A stretch of 64,000 nucleotides of DNA. Source: Streptomyces sp. SA15 (GTDB taxonomy: Bacteria; Actinomycetota; Actinomycetes; Streptomycetales; Streptomycetaceae). Of the stretch, positions 16,706 to 25,514 are shown piece after piece (position 1 is the first letter of the stretch; each line of letters starts with the position of its first letter). A program made the position numbers and the translations under genes. The stretch is taken from assembly GCF_002291145.1 (NCBI RefSeq), contig NZ_NTGE01000150.1:1-64000 (forward strand), given 5' to 3'. The notes under the pieces were generated by a model. The model did no database searches, was not told the origin of the DNA, and saw only the letters and a list, made by a program, of their open reading frames with translations.

Positions 16706-17646
16706 CACGACTCCCCGGTTCCGGCGGCTCCGGCGATCCCGGCGGCTCCGGCGATTCCGGCGGCTCCGGCGATTCCGGCGGCTCCGGCGATCCCGGCGAT
16801 CCCGGCGAACAGATCGCTCTCCCGAGAGCCGGAGGCCGCCCGCTCCCCGCGCACCAACTCGTAGTACTCGGTGGTGAAGACGGGCTGCGCGAGCTCGTTG
16901 GAGAGCACGAAGTACGGCTCGGCCACCGTGATCTGGGTGGCGTGCGCGCGCATCGCGGCGGCCTTGGCGGCGGCGTGCGCGGTGCCGTCGATCTCGGTGG
17001 TGATGACCTCGTCGTCGACCACGCCCGGTACGTCGTCGAGGACGGCGGCCTTGGTGAAGGGCAGGCCGGGCAGGTCCCGCTGAAGCCCCGCGAAGGCCTC
17101 TTCGGCGACGGAGCGGGGTACGCGGTTCCAGTAGACCTTGGCGATCTCCCACCCGGCTTCGGCGGCCAGCTCTGCCGCGCGCATGGCCACCCGATGGGCC
17201 TGGATGTGGTCGGGGTGCCCGTAGCCACCGTTCGGGTCGTAGGTGACGAGTACCTGGGGCCGCACCTCGAGGATCACCTCGACGAGATACCGGGCGGCCT
17301 CATCGACGTCGGCCTGCCAGAAACAAGCCGGCTCGTCATTGTCGGGGAGGCCCATCATCCCGGAGTCCTGGTAGCGCCCGGGCCCGCCGAGCCGACGGAA
17401 GTCCTCCACCCCGAGCGCGCGCATGGCGGCGGTGAGCTCGCGCAGCCGGTGCTCGCCGAGGGCGGCGCCGGTCAGATGCGCGAGCTCGGGCGGAATGACC
17501 TCGCCGCGCTCGCCGAGGGTGCAGGTGACCAGGGTCACCCGGGCGCCCTCGGCCGCGTACTTGGCCATGGTCGCGCCGTTGTTGATCGACTCGTCGTCCG
17601 GGTGCGCGTGCACCAGCAGCAGACGCCGGGCGGGCAGTTCCGTCAT
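16705..17646 (-). CDS. mshB: GlcNAc-Ins deacetylase of mycothiol biosynthesis
   Basis: Zinc-dependent LmbE-family deacetylase that removes acetate from 1-D-myo-inosityl-2-acetamido-2-deoxy-glucopyranoside. Active-site motif VHAHPDDES (residues 12-20: metal ligands H15 and D18, catalytic D17) and GYGHPDHIQAH supply the metal and base residues. The 313-residue protein has a C-terminal tail of repeated GIAGAA units that is not part of the enzyme fold and comes from an 18-bp tandem repeat. Marks the organism as a mycothiol-producing actinobacterium. Confidence 0.95.
   Translation of the reverse strand: MTELPARRLLLVHAHPDDESINNGATMAKYAAEGARVTLVTCTLGERGEVIPPELAHLTGAALGEHRLRELTAAMRALGVEDFRRLGGPGRYQDSGMMGLPDNDEPACFWQADVDEAARYLVEVILEVRPQVLVTYDPNGGYGHPDHIQAHRVAMRAAELAAEAGWEIAKVYWNRVPRSVAEEAFAGLQRDLPGLPFTKAAVLDDVPGVVDDEVITTEIDGTAHAAAKAAAMRAHATQITVAEPYFVLSNELAQPVFTTEYYELVRGERAASGSRESDLFAGIAGIAGAAGIAGAAGIAGAAGIAGAAGTGES
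16721..16801. repeat. 18-bp tandem repeat in the 3' end of mshB
   Basis: Four nearly exact copies of CCGGCGGCTCCGGCGATT (16721-16792, differing only at the last base) plus a shortened 9-bp unit. They encode the GIAGAA repeats at the MshB C-terminus and are probably length-variable. Confidence 0.9.
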
Positions 17647-17695
17647 GGGCCCACCCTACGAGGCCCTGGCCCCGCGGTCTGCGCCGGAGGCCTGG

Positions 17696-18865
17696 TCAGA
17701 CCCGGGACACCGCCCCACAGCCCTCCTCGGGGTCCACGTCGATCTCCTGGCTCCGGTCGTACGGGTCGGTCGTCGGCCCGCTCGGGGGTGCGCCCGTCGG
17801 CTCGGTGGTCGAGAACTCGGGATGCAGATAGCCGTCGTACACATCGCAGGCCGAGTTGCCGATCTCCTGGTCGTGGCGCAGGACGGTGATCTTCCCCGGG
17901 GTGACCTGGTACTTGGTCGGGTCGGAGAGTTCGACGTCGAGCACGCGGCGCACGATCGTGCGGGTGACCTCGGTGGAACCGTCGGTCCGGACGACCGGGT
18001 AGACGAAGGTGTAGTCCGCGTGCACGGCGACGGAGGCGTGCTCGCCGGCCTTGAACGTCATGCGTCCGCGGGTCTTGACCACGTCACCGACCAGGCGGGT
18101 CTCGGCGGGGTCGAGGCGGCTGAACATCGTCAGCGGGTCGTGCTTCTCGTCCGGCGTGCGCAGCGCGGTGTTCAGGAAGCCGAGCAGGTCCGTCTGCCGG
18201 GGTTCGATCACGCCCAGCGCCGTCTCGGGGCGCTCGCCGCGCAGCGTGGCCGGGTCGAGGTTCGCGTCGACCAGCAGCTTCCTGGTCTGCCGCAGAGCCT
18301 GTTCGACCTGTGCCTCGGACAGCGTGCCGACCGGTGTCGCCTTCGGCAGGACGATGCCGGCCTCGCCGTCGGCCCATCTCAGCGCCGGGGAACCGGCGAA
18401 CGGCCTGTCCAGCGTGGGGGTTTCGGGATCCGCGGCCGAGGGCGGGGCGGTCGGGGCCGCGGTCTCCGCGGGGAGCTGCGATGTCGCGGCCGTCTCCGAG
18501 CCGCCCGTACCGAAGGGGTCGCCGGGCAGCAGCGACGGCTTCAGGGCGACGACGACCACGGCGATCGTGACGGGCACGCCGATGATCGCCCACAGGCGCC
18601 GACGCCTCGCCGCACGCCCTTCTCGCTCCTGCCAGGCCGGCCCGGTGCGCCATCCCTCGGGCACCTCGCCCCGCGCCTCCTGCTGCCGCAGCCGCTCGGT
18701 GACCATGCGGGCCCGCGCGGACGGCTCCTTCGGAGCGGAGCCGGATATCCCGCGCTCGCTGTCCCGGACGAACTTCTCCCAGGCCTCGTCGGGAATGGAA
18801 GAGGAGTGCCCCTCCCCCGGATCCCCCGGACTGGGTCTCGGCTCTTCGGACGGTCTGTCGGCCAC
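17696..18865 (-). CDS. Conserved single-pass membrane protein
   Basis: A 389-residue protein of unknown function. Residues 1-90 are hydrophilic and cytoplasmic, ending in a basic REGRAARRRR stretch; one membrane segment follows (LWAIIGVPVTIAVVVVALKPSLL); then a Thr/Pro/Ala linker and an exported domain of about 240 residues with two late cysteines (NSACDVYDGY and EEGCGAVSRV) that could form a disulfide. GTG start at 18865. It probably forms its own unit between mshB and the small membrane protein gene. No enzyme motif seen. Confidence 0.7.
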   Translation of the reverse strand: MADRPSEEPRPSPGDPGEGHSSSIPDEAWEKFVRDSERGISGSAPKEPSARARMVTERLRQQEARGEVPEGWRTGPAWQEREGRAARRRRLWAIIGVPVTIAVVVVALKPSLLPGDPFGTGGSETAATSQLPAETAAPTAPPSAADPETPTLDRPFAGSPALRWADGEAGIVLPKATPVGTLSEAQVEQALRQTRKLLVDANLDPATLRGERPETALGVIEPRQTDLLGFLNTALRTPDEKHDPLTMFSRLDPAETRLVGDVVKTRGRMTFKAGEHASVAVHADYTFVYPVVRTDGSTEVTRTIVRRVLDVELSDPTKYQVTPGKITVLRHDQEIGNSACDVYDGYLHPEFSTTEPTGAPPSGPTTDPYDRSQEIDVDPEEGCGAVSRV

Positions 18866-18945
18866 GCGCCATGCGCCTTCCGTGCGTCGGACTTCGGGAC
18901 GCAGAGCCTATGACAGCCCTGATCCGCCACGGAGCCGAAACCGGA

Positions 18946-19140
18946 TCAGAACTTGATGCTGCCGATCATGCCCGCGATGTTCGTCGTCAGCTCGCTGATC
19001 GTCGGGGCGACCGTCGAGGAGGCGAGATAGAAGCCGAGGAGGATGCACACGACCGCGTGCCCGCCCTTCAGCCCTGACTTCTTGATCAGAAGGAAGACGA
19101 TGATCGCCAGCAGCACCACCGCCGAAATCGAGAGTGCCAC
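18946..19140 (-). CDS. Small two-helix membrane protein
   Basis: A 64-residue protein starting at GTG 19140 behind a very strong GGAGGTGAG site. Two hydrophobic helices (LSISAVVLLAIIVFLLI and AVVCILLGFYLAS) flank a short Lys/Gly loop; the tail TVAPTISELTTNIAGMIGSIKF is amphipathic. It resembles small conserved Streptomyces membrane proteins of unknown function. Divergent from the S9 peptidase gene. Confidence 0.7.
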   Translation of the reverse strand: MALSISAVVLLAIIVFLLIKKSGLKGGHAVVCILLGFYLASSTVAPTISELTTNIAGMIGSIKF

Positions 19141-19326
19141 GGCGGCTCACCTCCAAAGATCCCAGGGACGTGGGGGTCGGACGGGTCGGAACTATGGGGG
19201 CAGATAAATCCACACAGCAGCCAGCGGGTTGATACCCACCATGCGCCAATGATCATAACTATCCATACGCGCGCATCGATCGGCGCACTGCCGCACAAGG
19301 GGGCGCATGGCCAATATGGTCATGGC

Positions 19327-21444
19327 ATGACCACCGAGCCTGACTCCTTTCCCCGTCGGCACGCCCGTACCCAGCGCTTCACGCTGGGCGCGCCGCGCGC
19401 GTTCAGCGTGGCGCCGGACGGTTCCCGTGTCGTCTTCCTGCGTTCGAGCTCCGGCACGGACCGGGCCAACGCGCTGTGGGTGCTCGATCTGACGGAGGGC
19501 GGGGAGCGCGTGGCCGCCGACCCGCGCGCTCTCCTGGGCGGCGCCGCGGAGCACCTCTCGCCGGAGGAACGGGCACGGCGTGAACGCAGTCGCGAGGGCG
19601 GCGCCGGCATCGTCGGCTACGCCACCGACACGGCCGTGGAGTTGGCCTCTTTCGCCTTGTCAGGGCGGCTGTTCGCGGCGGAGCTGCGGGCCGGTACGGC
19701 GCGTGAACTGCCCGTTCCCGGGCCGGTGATCGACCCCCGCCCCTCCCCCGACGGACGGCACCTCGCGTACGTCGCGCAGGGCGCCCTGCGGGTCGTGGGC
19801 GCCGAGGGCGAGGACGACCGGGCGCTCGCCGAGCCGGACGCGGAGCACGTCACGTACGGTCTGGCCGAGTTCATCGCAGCGGAGGAGATGGGCCGGTCAC
19901 GGGGCTTCTGGTGGTCGCCGGAGTCGGACCGGCTGCTGGTGGCGCGCGTGGACGACACGCCGGTGCGGCGCTGGTGGATCTCCGAACCGGCCCACCCCGA
20001 GCGTGAGCCACAACACGTCCCGTATCCGGCGGCGGGCACCGGCAACGCGGACGTACGGCTGTTCGTGATCGGCCTGGACGGGGTACGCACGGAGGTTGTC
20101 TGGGACCGGGCACGCTATCCGTATCTGGCGCGTGTGCACTGGTCAGCGGCGGGTGCGCCGCTGCTGCTCGTACAAGCGCGCGACCAGCACAGTCAGCTGT
20201 TCCTCGCGGTGGATCCGGAGACGGGCGCGACCCGGATGGTGCATGCGGACGAAGATCCAATTTGGCTGGAACTTTTCCCCGGGGTGCCGTGCTGGAGCCC
20301 CTCCGGGCGGCTGGTCCGCATCGCCGACGAGGGCGGGGCGCGGGTGCTCGCGGTCGGCGAACGGCCGCTGACGGGAGCCCAGTTGCACGTCCGTGCGGTA
20401 CTGGACGTCTCCGACGACGACGTGCTGGTCTCGGCGTCGGCGGGCGCGGACGCCGAGACTCCGGAGACCGGCGAGGTGCACGTCTACCGGGTCAACGAAC
20501 TCGGCATGGAGCGCGTCTCGCTGGAGCCCGGCGTGCACTCGGCGGTACGCGCCGGGGGCGTGACGGTACTGGTGTCCGCGACGCTCGACCGGCCGGGCGC
20601 CCGGGCTCAGGTGCTGCGCGACGGAAAACGAGCGGCGACCGTCACCTCGTACGCCGAAGATCCCGGTATGTCCCCGCGCGTGACCCTCACCGAGGGGGGC
20701 GCACGCCGAATCCCGTGCGCCGTGCTTATGCCTACGGACTACCACGATGACACTCCCCTTCCCGTCCTCCTGGACCCGTACGGCGGTCCGCACGGCCCAC
20801 GGGTGGTCGCCGCGCACAACGCGCACCTCACCTCGCAGTGGTTCGCCGACCAGGGTTTCGCGGTGGTTGTCGCCGACGGACGCGGCACCCCCGGCCGCTC
20901 CCCCGCCTGGGAGAAGGCGATCCACCACGACCTCACGGTCTCCCTGGACGACCAGATCGACGCGCTCCAGGACCTCGCGAAGTCGCACCCCCTCGACCTG
21001 ACCCGGGTGGCGATCCGCGGCTGGTCCTACGGCGGCTGGCTGGCCGGCCTCGCGGTGCTGCGCCGCCCGGACGTCTTCCACGCGGGCATCGCGGGCGCCC
21101 CGGTCACGGACTGGCGGCTGTACGACACCCACTACACCGAGCGGTACCTGGGCGACCCGGCCGCGCACCCGGAGGCGTACGCGAAGAGTTCGCTCATCAC
21201 CGACGAGGGGCTCTCCTCCCCCGCCGAGCCGCACCGCCCGCTGCTGATCGTGCACGGCACGGCCGACGACAATGTGGTGTTCGCGCACGCCTTGCGACTG
21301 TCCTCCGCCCTGCTGGCCGCCGGCCGCCCGCACGAGGTGCTGCCGCTGTCCGGGGTGACGCACATGACCCCGCAGGAACAGGTCGCGGAGAATCTGTTGC
21401 TGCTCCAGGTGGACTTTCTGAAGCGCGCACTCCAGCTGACGTAG
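19327..21444 (+). CDS. S9 family peptidase (dipeptidyl-peptidase IV-like)
   Basis: Serine peptidase of 705 residues with a beta-propeller N-terminus (DPPIV_N) and an alpha/beta-hydrolase C-terminus. The catalytic triad is visible as S567 in GWSYGGW, D647 in HGTADDN and H679 in SGVTHMT. The EE motif needed for free N-termini is present as FIAAEEMGRSRGFWW. No signal peptide, so likely cytoplasmic. It lies convergent with a peptide importer and could process imported peptides (inference). The start ATG 19327 lacks a close ribosome-binding site and sits in a small palindrome (19318-19332). Confidence 0.9.
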   Translation: MTTEPDSFPRRHARTQRFTLGAPRAFSVAPDGSRVVFLRSSSGTDRANALWVLDLTEGGERVAADPRALLGGAAEHLSPEERARRERSREGGAGIVGYATDTAVELASFALSGRLFAAELRAGTARELPVPGPVIDPRPSPDGRHLAYVAQGALRVVGAEGEDDRALAEPDAEHVTYGLAEFIAAEEMGRSRGFWWSPESDRLLVARVDDTPVRRWWISEPAHPEREPQHVPYPAAGTGNADVRLFVIGLDGVRTEVVWDRARYPYLARVHWSAAGAPLLLVQARDQHSQLFLAVDPETGATRMVHADEDPIWLELFPGVPCWSPSGRLVRIADEGGARVLAVGERPLTGAQLHVRAVLDVSDDDVLVSASAGADAETPETGEVHVYRVNELGMERVSLEPGVHSAVRAGGVTVLVSATLDRPGARAQVLRDGKRAATVTSYAEDPGMSPRVTLTEGGARRIPCAVLMPTDYHDDTPLPVLLDPYGGPHGPRVVAAHNAHLTSQWFADQGFAVVVADGRGTPGRSPAWEKAIHHDLTVSLDDQIDALQDLAKSHPLDLTRVAIRGWSYGGWLAGLAVLRRPDVFHAGIAGAPVTDWRLYDTHYTERYLGDPAAHPEAYAKSSLITDEGLSSPAEPHRPLLIVHGTADDNVVFAHALRLSSALLAAGRPHEVLPLSGVTHMTPQEQVAENLLLLQVDFLKRALQLT

Positions 21445-21451
21445 GTACGGC

Positions 21452-21487
21452 AACGGACCGGGGCGACATGGCGCGCCCCGGTCCGTT
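21452..21487. terminator. Intrinsic terminator
   Basis: A 14-bp perfect stem (21452-21465 / 21474-21487) ending in a short T run, after the S9 peptidase gene and facing the convergent dppF-type gene. Confidence 0.85.
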
Positions 21488-21594
21488 TACGGCACCCGCA
21501 CGGCCGTACGTTGTTCAGACTGACGCGTCCGTATATCGGGATCGGGTCGGCTGAGTTGCCTGCGTGTTAACGCAATTGGTGGGCATTTGTGCGG

Positions 21595-22644
21595 CTATGC
21601 CGCGCCGCTTTCGTGCTCTTCCGCCGGCACTGTCTGCGCGTCTTCCGCGAAGTGGCACGCCGAGGCATGCGCCGCCGGCCCGCCATCCAGCCGGAACTCG
21701 GCGGGCACCGCCAGCGCCGGCACCTCCCGCGCGCACCGCTCCCGGGCCTTCCAGCAGCGGGTGCGGAAGCGGCAGCCGGAGGGGATGTTCGTCGGGGACG
21801 GGACGTCGCCCGCGAGGATGATGCGTTCGCGGTGTTCGCGGGCCTCCGGGTCGGGCACGGGGACCGCGGAGAGCAGGGCCTGGGTGTAGGGGTGCGTCGG
21901 ATGGTCGTAGATCTCGGTGTCCGTGCCGATCTCCACGATCCGTCCGAGGTACATGACCCCGACCCGGTCCGAGATGTGCCGGACGACCGACAGGTCGTGC
22001 GCGATGAAGACGCACGAGAGGTCGAACTCGCTCTGCAGGCGCGCCATCAGGTTGATGACCTGCGCCTGCACCGACACGTCCAGAGCCGACACCGGCTCGT
22101 CCGCGACGATCACCTCCGGGCGCAGCGCCAAACCCCGTGCGATGCCGATGCGTTGGCGCTGGCCGCCGGAGAACTGGTGCGGGTAGCGGTTGATGTACTC
22201 CGGGTTCAGGCCTACGACGTCCAGCAGTTCCTGCACCTTGCGACGCCGGTCGCCCTTCGGGGCCGCCTCGGGGTGGATCTCGAAGGGCTCGCCGATGATG
22301 TCGCCCACCGTCATACGGGGGTTGAGCGAGGTGTACGGGTCCTGGAACACCATCTGGATGTTGCGGCGTACGGCCTTCAGGGCGCGGCCGGACAGCTTGG
22401 TGATGTCCTGGCCCTTGTAGAAGATCTCGCCGGCCGTCGCCCGCTCCAGGTTCATCAGCAGCTTCGCCACGGTGGACTTGCCGCAGCCGGACTCGCCCAC
22501 GATGCCCAGGGTCTCGCCCTGGTGCAACGCGAAGTCGACGCCGTCGACCGCCTTCACCGCGCCGACCTGCTTCTTGAAGAGGACGCCCGTGGCGAGCGGG
22601 TAGTGCTTGTACAGCCCACTCACCTCCAGAATCGGCTCAGCCAT
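21595..22644 (-). CDS. Peptide ABC transporter ATP-binding protein (copy 1, OppF/DppF type)
   Basis: Second ATPase of the first peptide importer, 349 residues. Walker A GESGCGKST, signature QFSGGQRQRIGIARGL, Walker B EVIVADEPVSALDVS and H-loop IAHDLSVV are intact; the C-terminal oligopeptide domain has the Cys-containing GCRFRTRCWKARERC. Overlaps dppD-type gene by 8 bp. A 369-bp segment (22155-22523) is almost identical to copy 2, far more than the flanks. Last gene of the operon. Confidence 0.93.
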   Translation of the reverse strand: MAEPILEVSGLYKHYPLATGVLFKKQVGAVKAVDGVDFALHQGETLGIVGESGCGKSTVAKLLMNLERATAGEIFYKGQDITKLSGRALKAVRRNIQMVFQDPYTSLNPRMTVGDIIGEPFEIHPEAAPKGDRRRKVQELLDVVGLNPEYINRYPHQFSGGQRQRIGIARGLALRPEVIVADEPVSALDVSVQAQVINLMARLQSEFDLSCVFIAHDLSVVRHISDRVGVMYLGRIVEIGTDTEIYDHPTHPYTQALLSAVPVPDPEAREHRERIILAGDVPSPTNIPSGCRFRTRCWKARERCAREVPALAVPAEFRLDGGPAAHASACHFAEDAQTVPAEEHESGAA

Positions 22645-23611
22645 ACAGGCACTCCCTCCAGAAGTGGCAGGCGCTCCCCCGGTCCTCGGACACGTCGTAG
22701 AGCGGCGGTTCGTCGGTCCGGCACACGTCCCGGGCCGTCGGGCAGCGGGGGTTGAAGGAGCAACCGGGCGGGATGTTCATGAGGTTGGGGGGCAGGCCCT
22801 TGATGGCGTAGAGCTCCTGGCCCTTCTGGTCGAGCCGGGGGATCGAATCCAGCAGGCCGCGCGTGTACGGATGGGCCGGCGCCTTGTAGATGTCGTACAC
22901 CGGCGCCGACTCCACGATCCGGCCCGCGTACATGACCGCGATCCGGTCCGCCACGTCCGCGACCACGCCCAGGTCGTGGGTGATCAGGATCAGCCCCATG
23001 TCGTACTCGCGCTGCAACTCGGCGAGCAGGTCCATGACCTGGGCCTGGACGGTCACGTCCAGGGCGGTCGTCGGCTCGTCGGCGATGATCAGTGCGGGTT
23101 CCAGCGCGAGCGCCATCGCGATCATGATGCGCTGGCGCATACCTCCCGAGAACTGGTGCGGGTAGTCCCTCACCCGTTCCTTGGCCGCGGGGATCCGGAC
23201 GCGGTCCATGAGCTCCACGGCCTTCGCGCGCGCGTCCTTCTTCGACATGCCCCGGTGGACGACGAACATCTCGCCGAGCTGGTCCCCGACGCTCAGCACG
23301 GGGTTCAGCGAGGACAGCGCGTCCTGGAAGATCATCGCCATCTCGGCGCCCCGGACCTTCCGCCGTTCCTCCTCCTTCAGTTTCAGCAGGTCCTTGCCCT
23401 GGAAGAGGATCTCGCCGCCGGTGATCCGCCCGGGCGGCATGTCGAGGATCCCCATCACCGCCTGTGCCGTCACCGACTTGCCGGAGCCGGACTCGCCGAG
23501 CACGGCGAGGGTCTCGCCCTCGTCCACCGCGTAGCTGACGCCGTTGACGGCCTTGGCGACCCCGTCCCGGGTACGGAACTCCACATGCAGGTCACGCACT
23601 TCGAGCAGCAT
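22637..23611 (-). CDS. Peptide ABC transporter ATP-binding protein (copy 1, OppD/DppD type)
   Basis: First ATPase of the importer, 324 residues. Walker A GESGSGKS, signature QFSGGMRQRIMIAMAL, Walker B LIIADEPTTALDVT and switch histidine LITHDLGVV are seen, with the C-terminal cluster GCSFNPRCPTARDVC typical of this family (an Fe-S site in some homologues). Follows the permease gene by 9 bp. Confidence 0.93.
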   Translation of the reverse strand: MLLEVRDLHVEFRTRDGVAKAVNGVSYAVDEGETLAVLGESGSGKSVTAQAVMGILDMPPGRITGGEILFQGKDLLKLKEEERRKVRGAEMAMIFQDALSSLNPVLSVGDQLGEMFVVHRGMSKKDARAKAVELMDRVRIPAAKERVRDYPHQFSGGMRQRIMIAMALALEPALIIADEPTTALDVTVQAQVMDLLAELQREYDMGLILITHDLGVVADVADRIAVMYAGRIVESAPVYDIYKAPAHPYTRGLLDSIPRLDQKGQELYAIKGLPPNLMNIPPGCSFNPRCPTARDVCRTDEPPLYDVSEDRGSACHFWRECLYG

Positions 23612-23620
23612 GGCGGCGGC

Positions 23621-24592
23621 TCACCTCAGCTTCGGATCGAGGGCGTCGCGCACCGCGTCGCCGAGCATGATGAACGCGAGCACGGTGAGCGCAAGCGCCC
23701 CGGCCGGCCAGAGCAGCATGTGGGGGGCCTGCCGGACGTAGGGGGACGCGGAGGAGATGTCGATCCCCCAGCTGACAGTCGGCGGCTTCAGCCCGACACC
23801 GAGGTACGACAGGGTCGCCTCCAGCGCGATGTACGTACCGAGCGCGATGGTCGCCACGACGATGACGGGCGCGACCGCGTTGGGCGTGATGTGGCGGAGC
23901 ATCAGGCGGGAGTTGGAGGCGCCCAGCGCCCGGGCGGCCTGCACGTAGTCGTTCTGCTTGGCGGTGATGACGGATCCGCGGGCGATGCGGGAGATCTGCG
24001 GCCAGCCGAGCAGCACCATGAACCCGACGACCGGCCAGATGGTGCTGCTGGTGACGACCGACAGCAGCACCAGTCCGCCGAGCACGACCGGGATCGCGAA
24101 GAAGACGTCGGTGATCCGGGACAGGATCGCGTCCCAGATCCCGCCGAAGAACCCGGCGAGCCCGCCGAGCACCGAGCCCAGGATCGCCACGCCGAGCGTG
24201 GCGCAGACGCCGACCGTGACGGACGTACGGGCGCCGTGGACCGTGCGGGTGTAGACGTCACAGCCCTGGCCGTCGAAGCCGAAGGGGTGGCCGGGCTGCG
24301 AGCCCTCCCGGGCCTTGGCGAGGTCGCATTTGAGGGGGCTTCCGGAGGCGATCAGGGACGGCCAGAGGGAGATGACGACGAGGAAGAGGATGACCAGGCC
24401 GGAGACGAGGAAGACAGGGTTGCGGCGCAGGTCGTGCCAGGCGTCGGACCAGAGGCTGCGGGCCGGTCCGCCGGAGGCGGACGGCGGATGCTGTTCGAGC
24501 GTCGCCCCCTCGGAGGTCGCGAGGTCCATCGCGCCGCCCATGCCCGTCCCGGCGATGGCTCCCTCGGGCTCGTAGGGCTGCTGCTCAGGCAT
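23621..24592 (-). CDS. Peptide ABC transporter permease (copy 1, OppC/DppC type)
   Basis: Inner-membrane permease of 323 residues with a cytoplasmic N-terminal extension of about 45 residues, a first helix (PVFLVSGLVILFLVVISLW), an external loop, and the core BPD_transp_1 domain with the EAA-like coupling motif AARALGASNSRLMLRHITPN that contacts the ATPases. Overlaps the upstream permease gene by 8 bp. Confidence 0.92.
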   Translation of the reverse strand: MPEQQPYEPEGAIAGTGMGGAMDLATSEGATLEQHPPSASGGPARSLWSDAWHDLRRNPVFLVSGLVILFLVVISLWPSLIASGSPLKCDLAKAREGSQPGHPFGFDGQGCDVYTRTVHGARTSVTVGVCATLGVAILGSVLGGLAGFFGGIWDAILSRITDVFFAIPVVLGGLVLLSVVTSSTIWPVVGFMVLLGWPQISRIARGSVITAKQNDYVQAARALGASNSRLMLRHITPNAVAPVIVVATIALGTYIALEATLSYLGVGLKPPTVSWGIDISSASPYVRQAPHMLLWPAGALALTVLAFIMLGDAVRDALDPKLR

Positions 24593-25508
24593 AACGGATC
24601 CTGGGGTCGAGGACGGCGTACAGGAGGTCGACGAGCAGGTTGGCGACCAGGAACACCAGGACGAGGACCGTCACGAAGCCGACGACGGTTTGGGTGTTCT
24701 GGCGGAGAATCCCCTGGTAGAGCTGATAGCCGACGCCGTGGATGTTGAAGATGCGCTCGGTGACGATCGCTCCGCCCATCAGGGCGCCGATGTCGGTGCC
24801 GATGAAGGTGACCACGGGGATGAGTGAGTTGCGCAGGAGGTGGCGGGTGATGACCCGTCGGCGCGGCAGCCCCTTGGCCACCGCCGTACGGACGTAGTCG
24901 GAGCGCCGGTTTTCCGCGATCGACGTGCGGGTCAGCCGGGTCACATAGGCGAGCGAGACCGAGGCGAGGACCAGGCCGGGCACGATCAGCTCGTCGAACG
25001 TGGCGTCCGTCGACACCGACGGTTTGATCCAGCCCCACTCGACGCCGAGGAGCAGTTGGAGCAGCAGGCCGGTGACGAAGGTGGGGACGGAGATCACGAC
25101 GAGAGTCGCCATCAGGACCGAGGTGTCGACGGGGCGCCCGCGCCTCAGCCCCGTGACCACGCCCAGCGTGACGCCGATGACGATCTCGAAGAGGATCGCC
25201 ACGATCGTCAGCCGGATGGTGACGGGAAACGCCGTCGACATCAGCTCGGTGACCTCCTGGCCGTTGAACGCGGTGCCGAAGTCGCCGGTGAAGACGTTGC
25301 CCATGTAGGTCAGGTATTGCTGCCAGACCGGCTTGTCGAGGCCGAACTCCCGCTTGAGCCGGCCGGCCGTCGCCGGGTCGCACTGCCGCTCGCCGCACAG
25401 GCCCGCGACGGGGTCGCCCATCACGTTCACCATGAGGAAGATCAGGAGGGTGGACCCGGTGAAGACCGGGATCATCTGGAGCAGCCGCCGGGCGACGTAC
25501 CGTCCCAC
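24585..25508 (-). CDS. Peptide ABC transporter permease (copy 1, OppB/DppB type)
   Basis: Inner-membrane permease of 307 residues, GTG start. Begins MGRYVARRLLQMIPVFTGSTLLIFLM as usual for OppB/DppB proteins and has the coupling motif TAVAKGLPRRRVITRHLLRN. The periplasmic-side loop has two cysteines (GLCGERQCDPATAG) that could pair. Starts 6 bp after the binding-protein gene. Confidence 0.92.
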   Translation of the reverse strand: MGRYVARRLLQMIPVFTGSTLLIFLMVNVMGDPVAGLCGERQCDPATAGRLKREFGLDKPVWQQYLTYMGNVFTGDFGTAFNGQEVTELMSTAFPVTIRLTIVAILFEIVIGVTLGVVTGLRRGRPVDTSVLMATLVVISVPTFVTGLLLQLLLGVEWGWIKPSVSTDATFDELIVPGLVLASVSLAYVTRLTRTSIAENRRSDYVRTAVAKGLPRRRVITRHLLRNSLIPVVTFIGTDIGALMGGAIVTERIFNIHGVGYQLYQGILRQNTQTVVGFVTVLVLVFLVANLLVDLLYAVLDPRIRYA

Positions 25509-25514
25509 GGGGCC

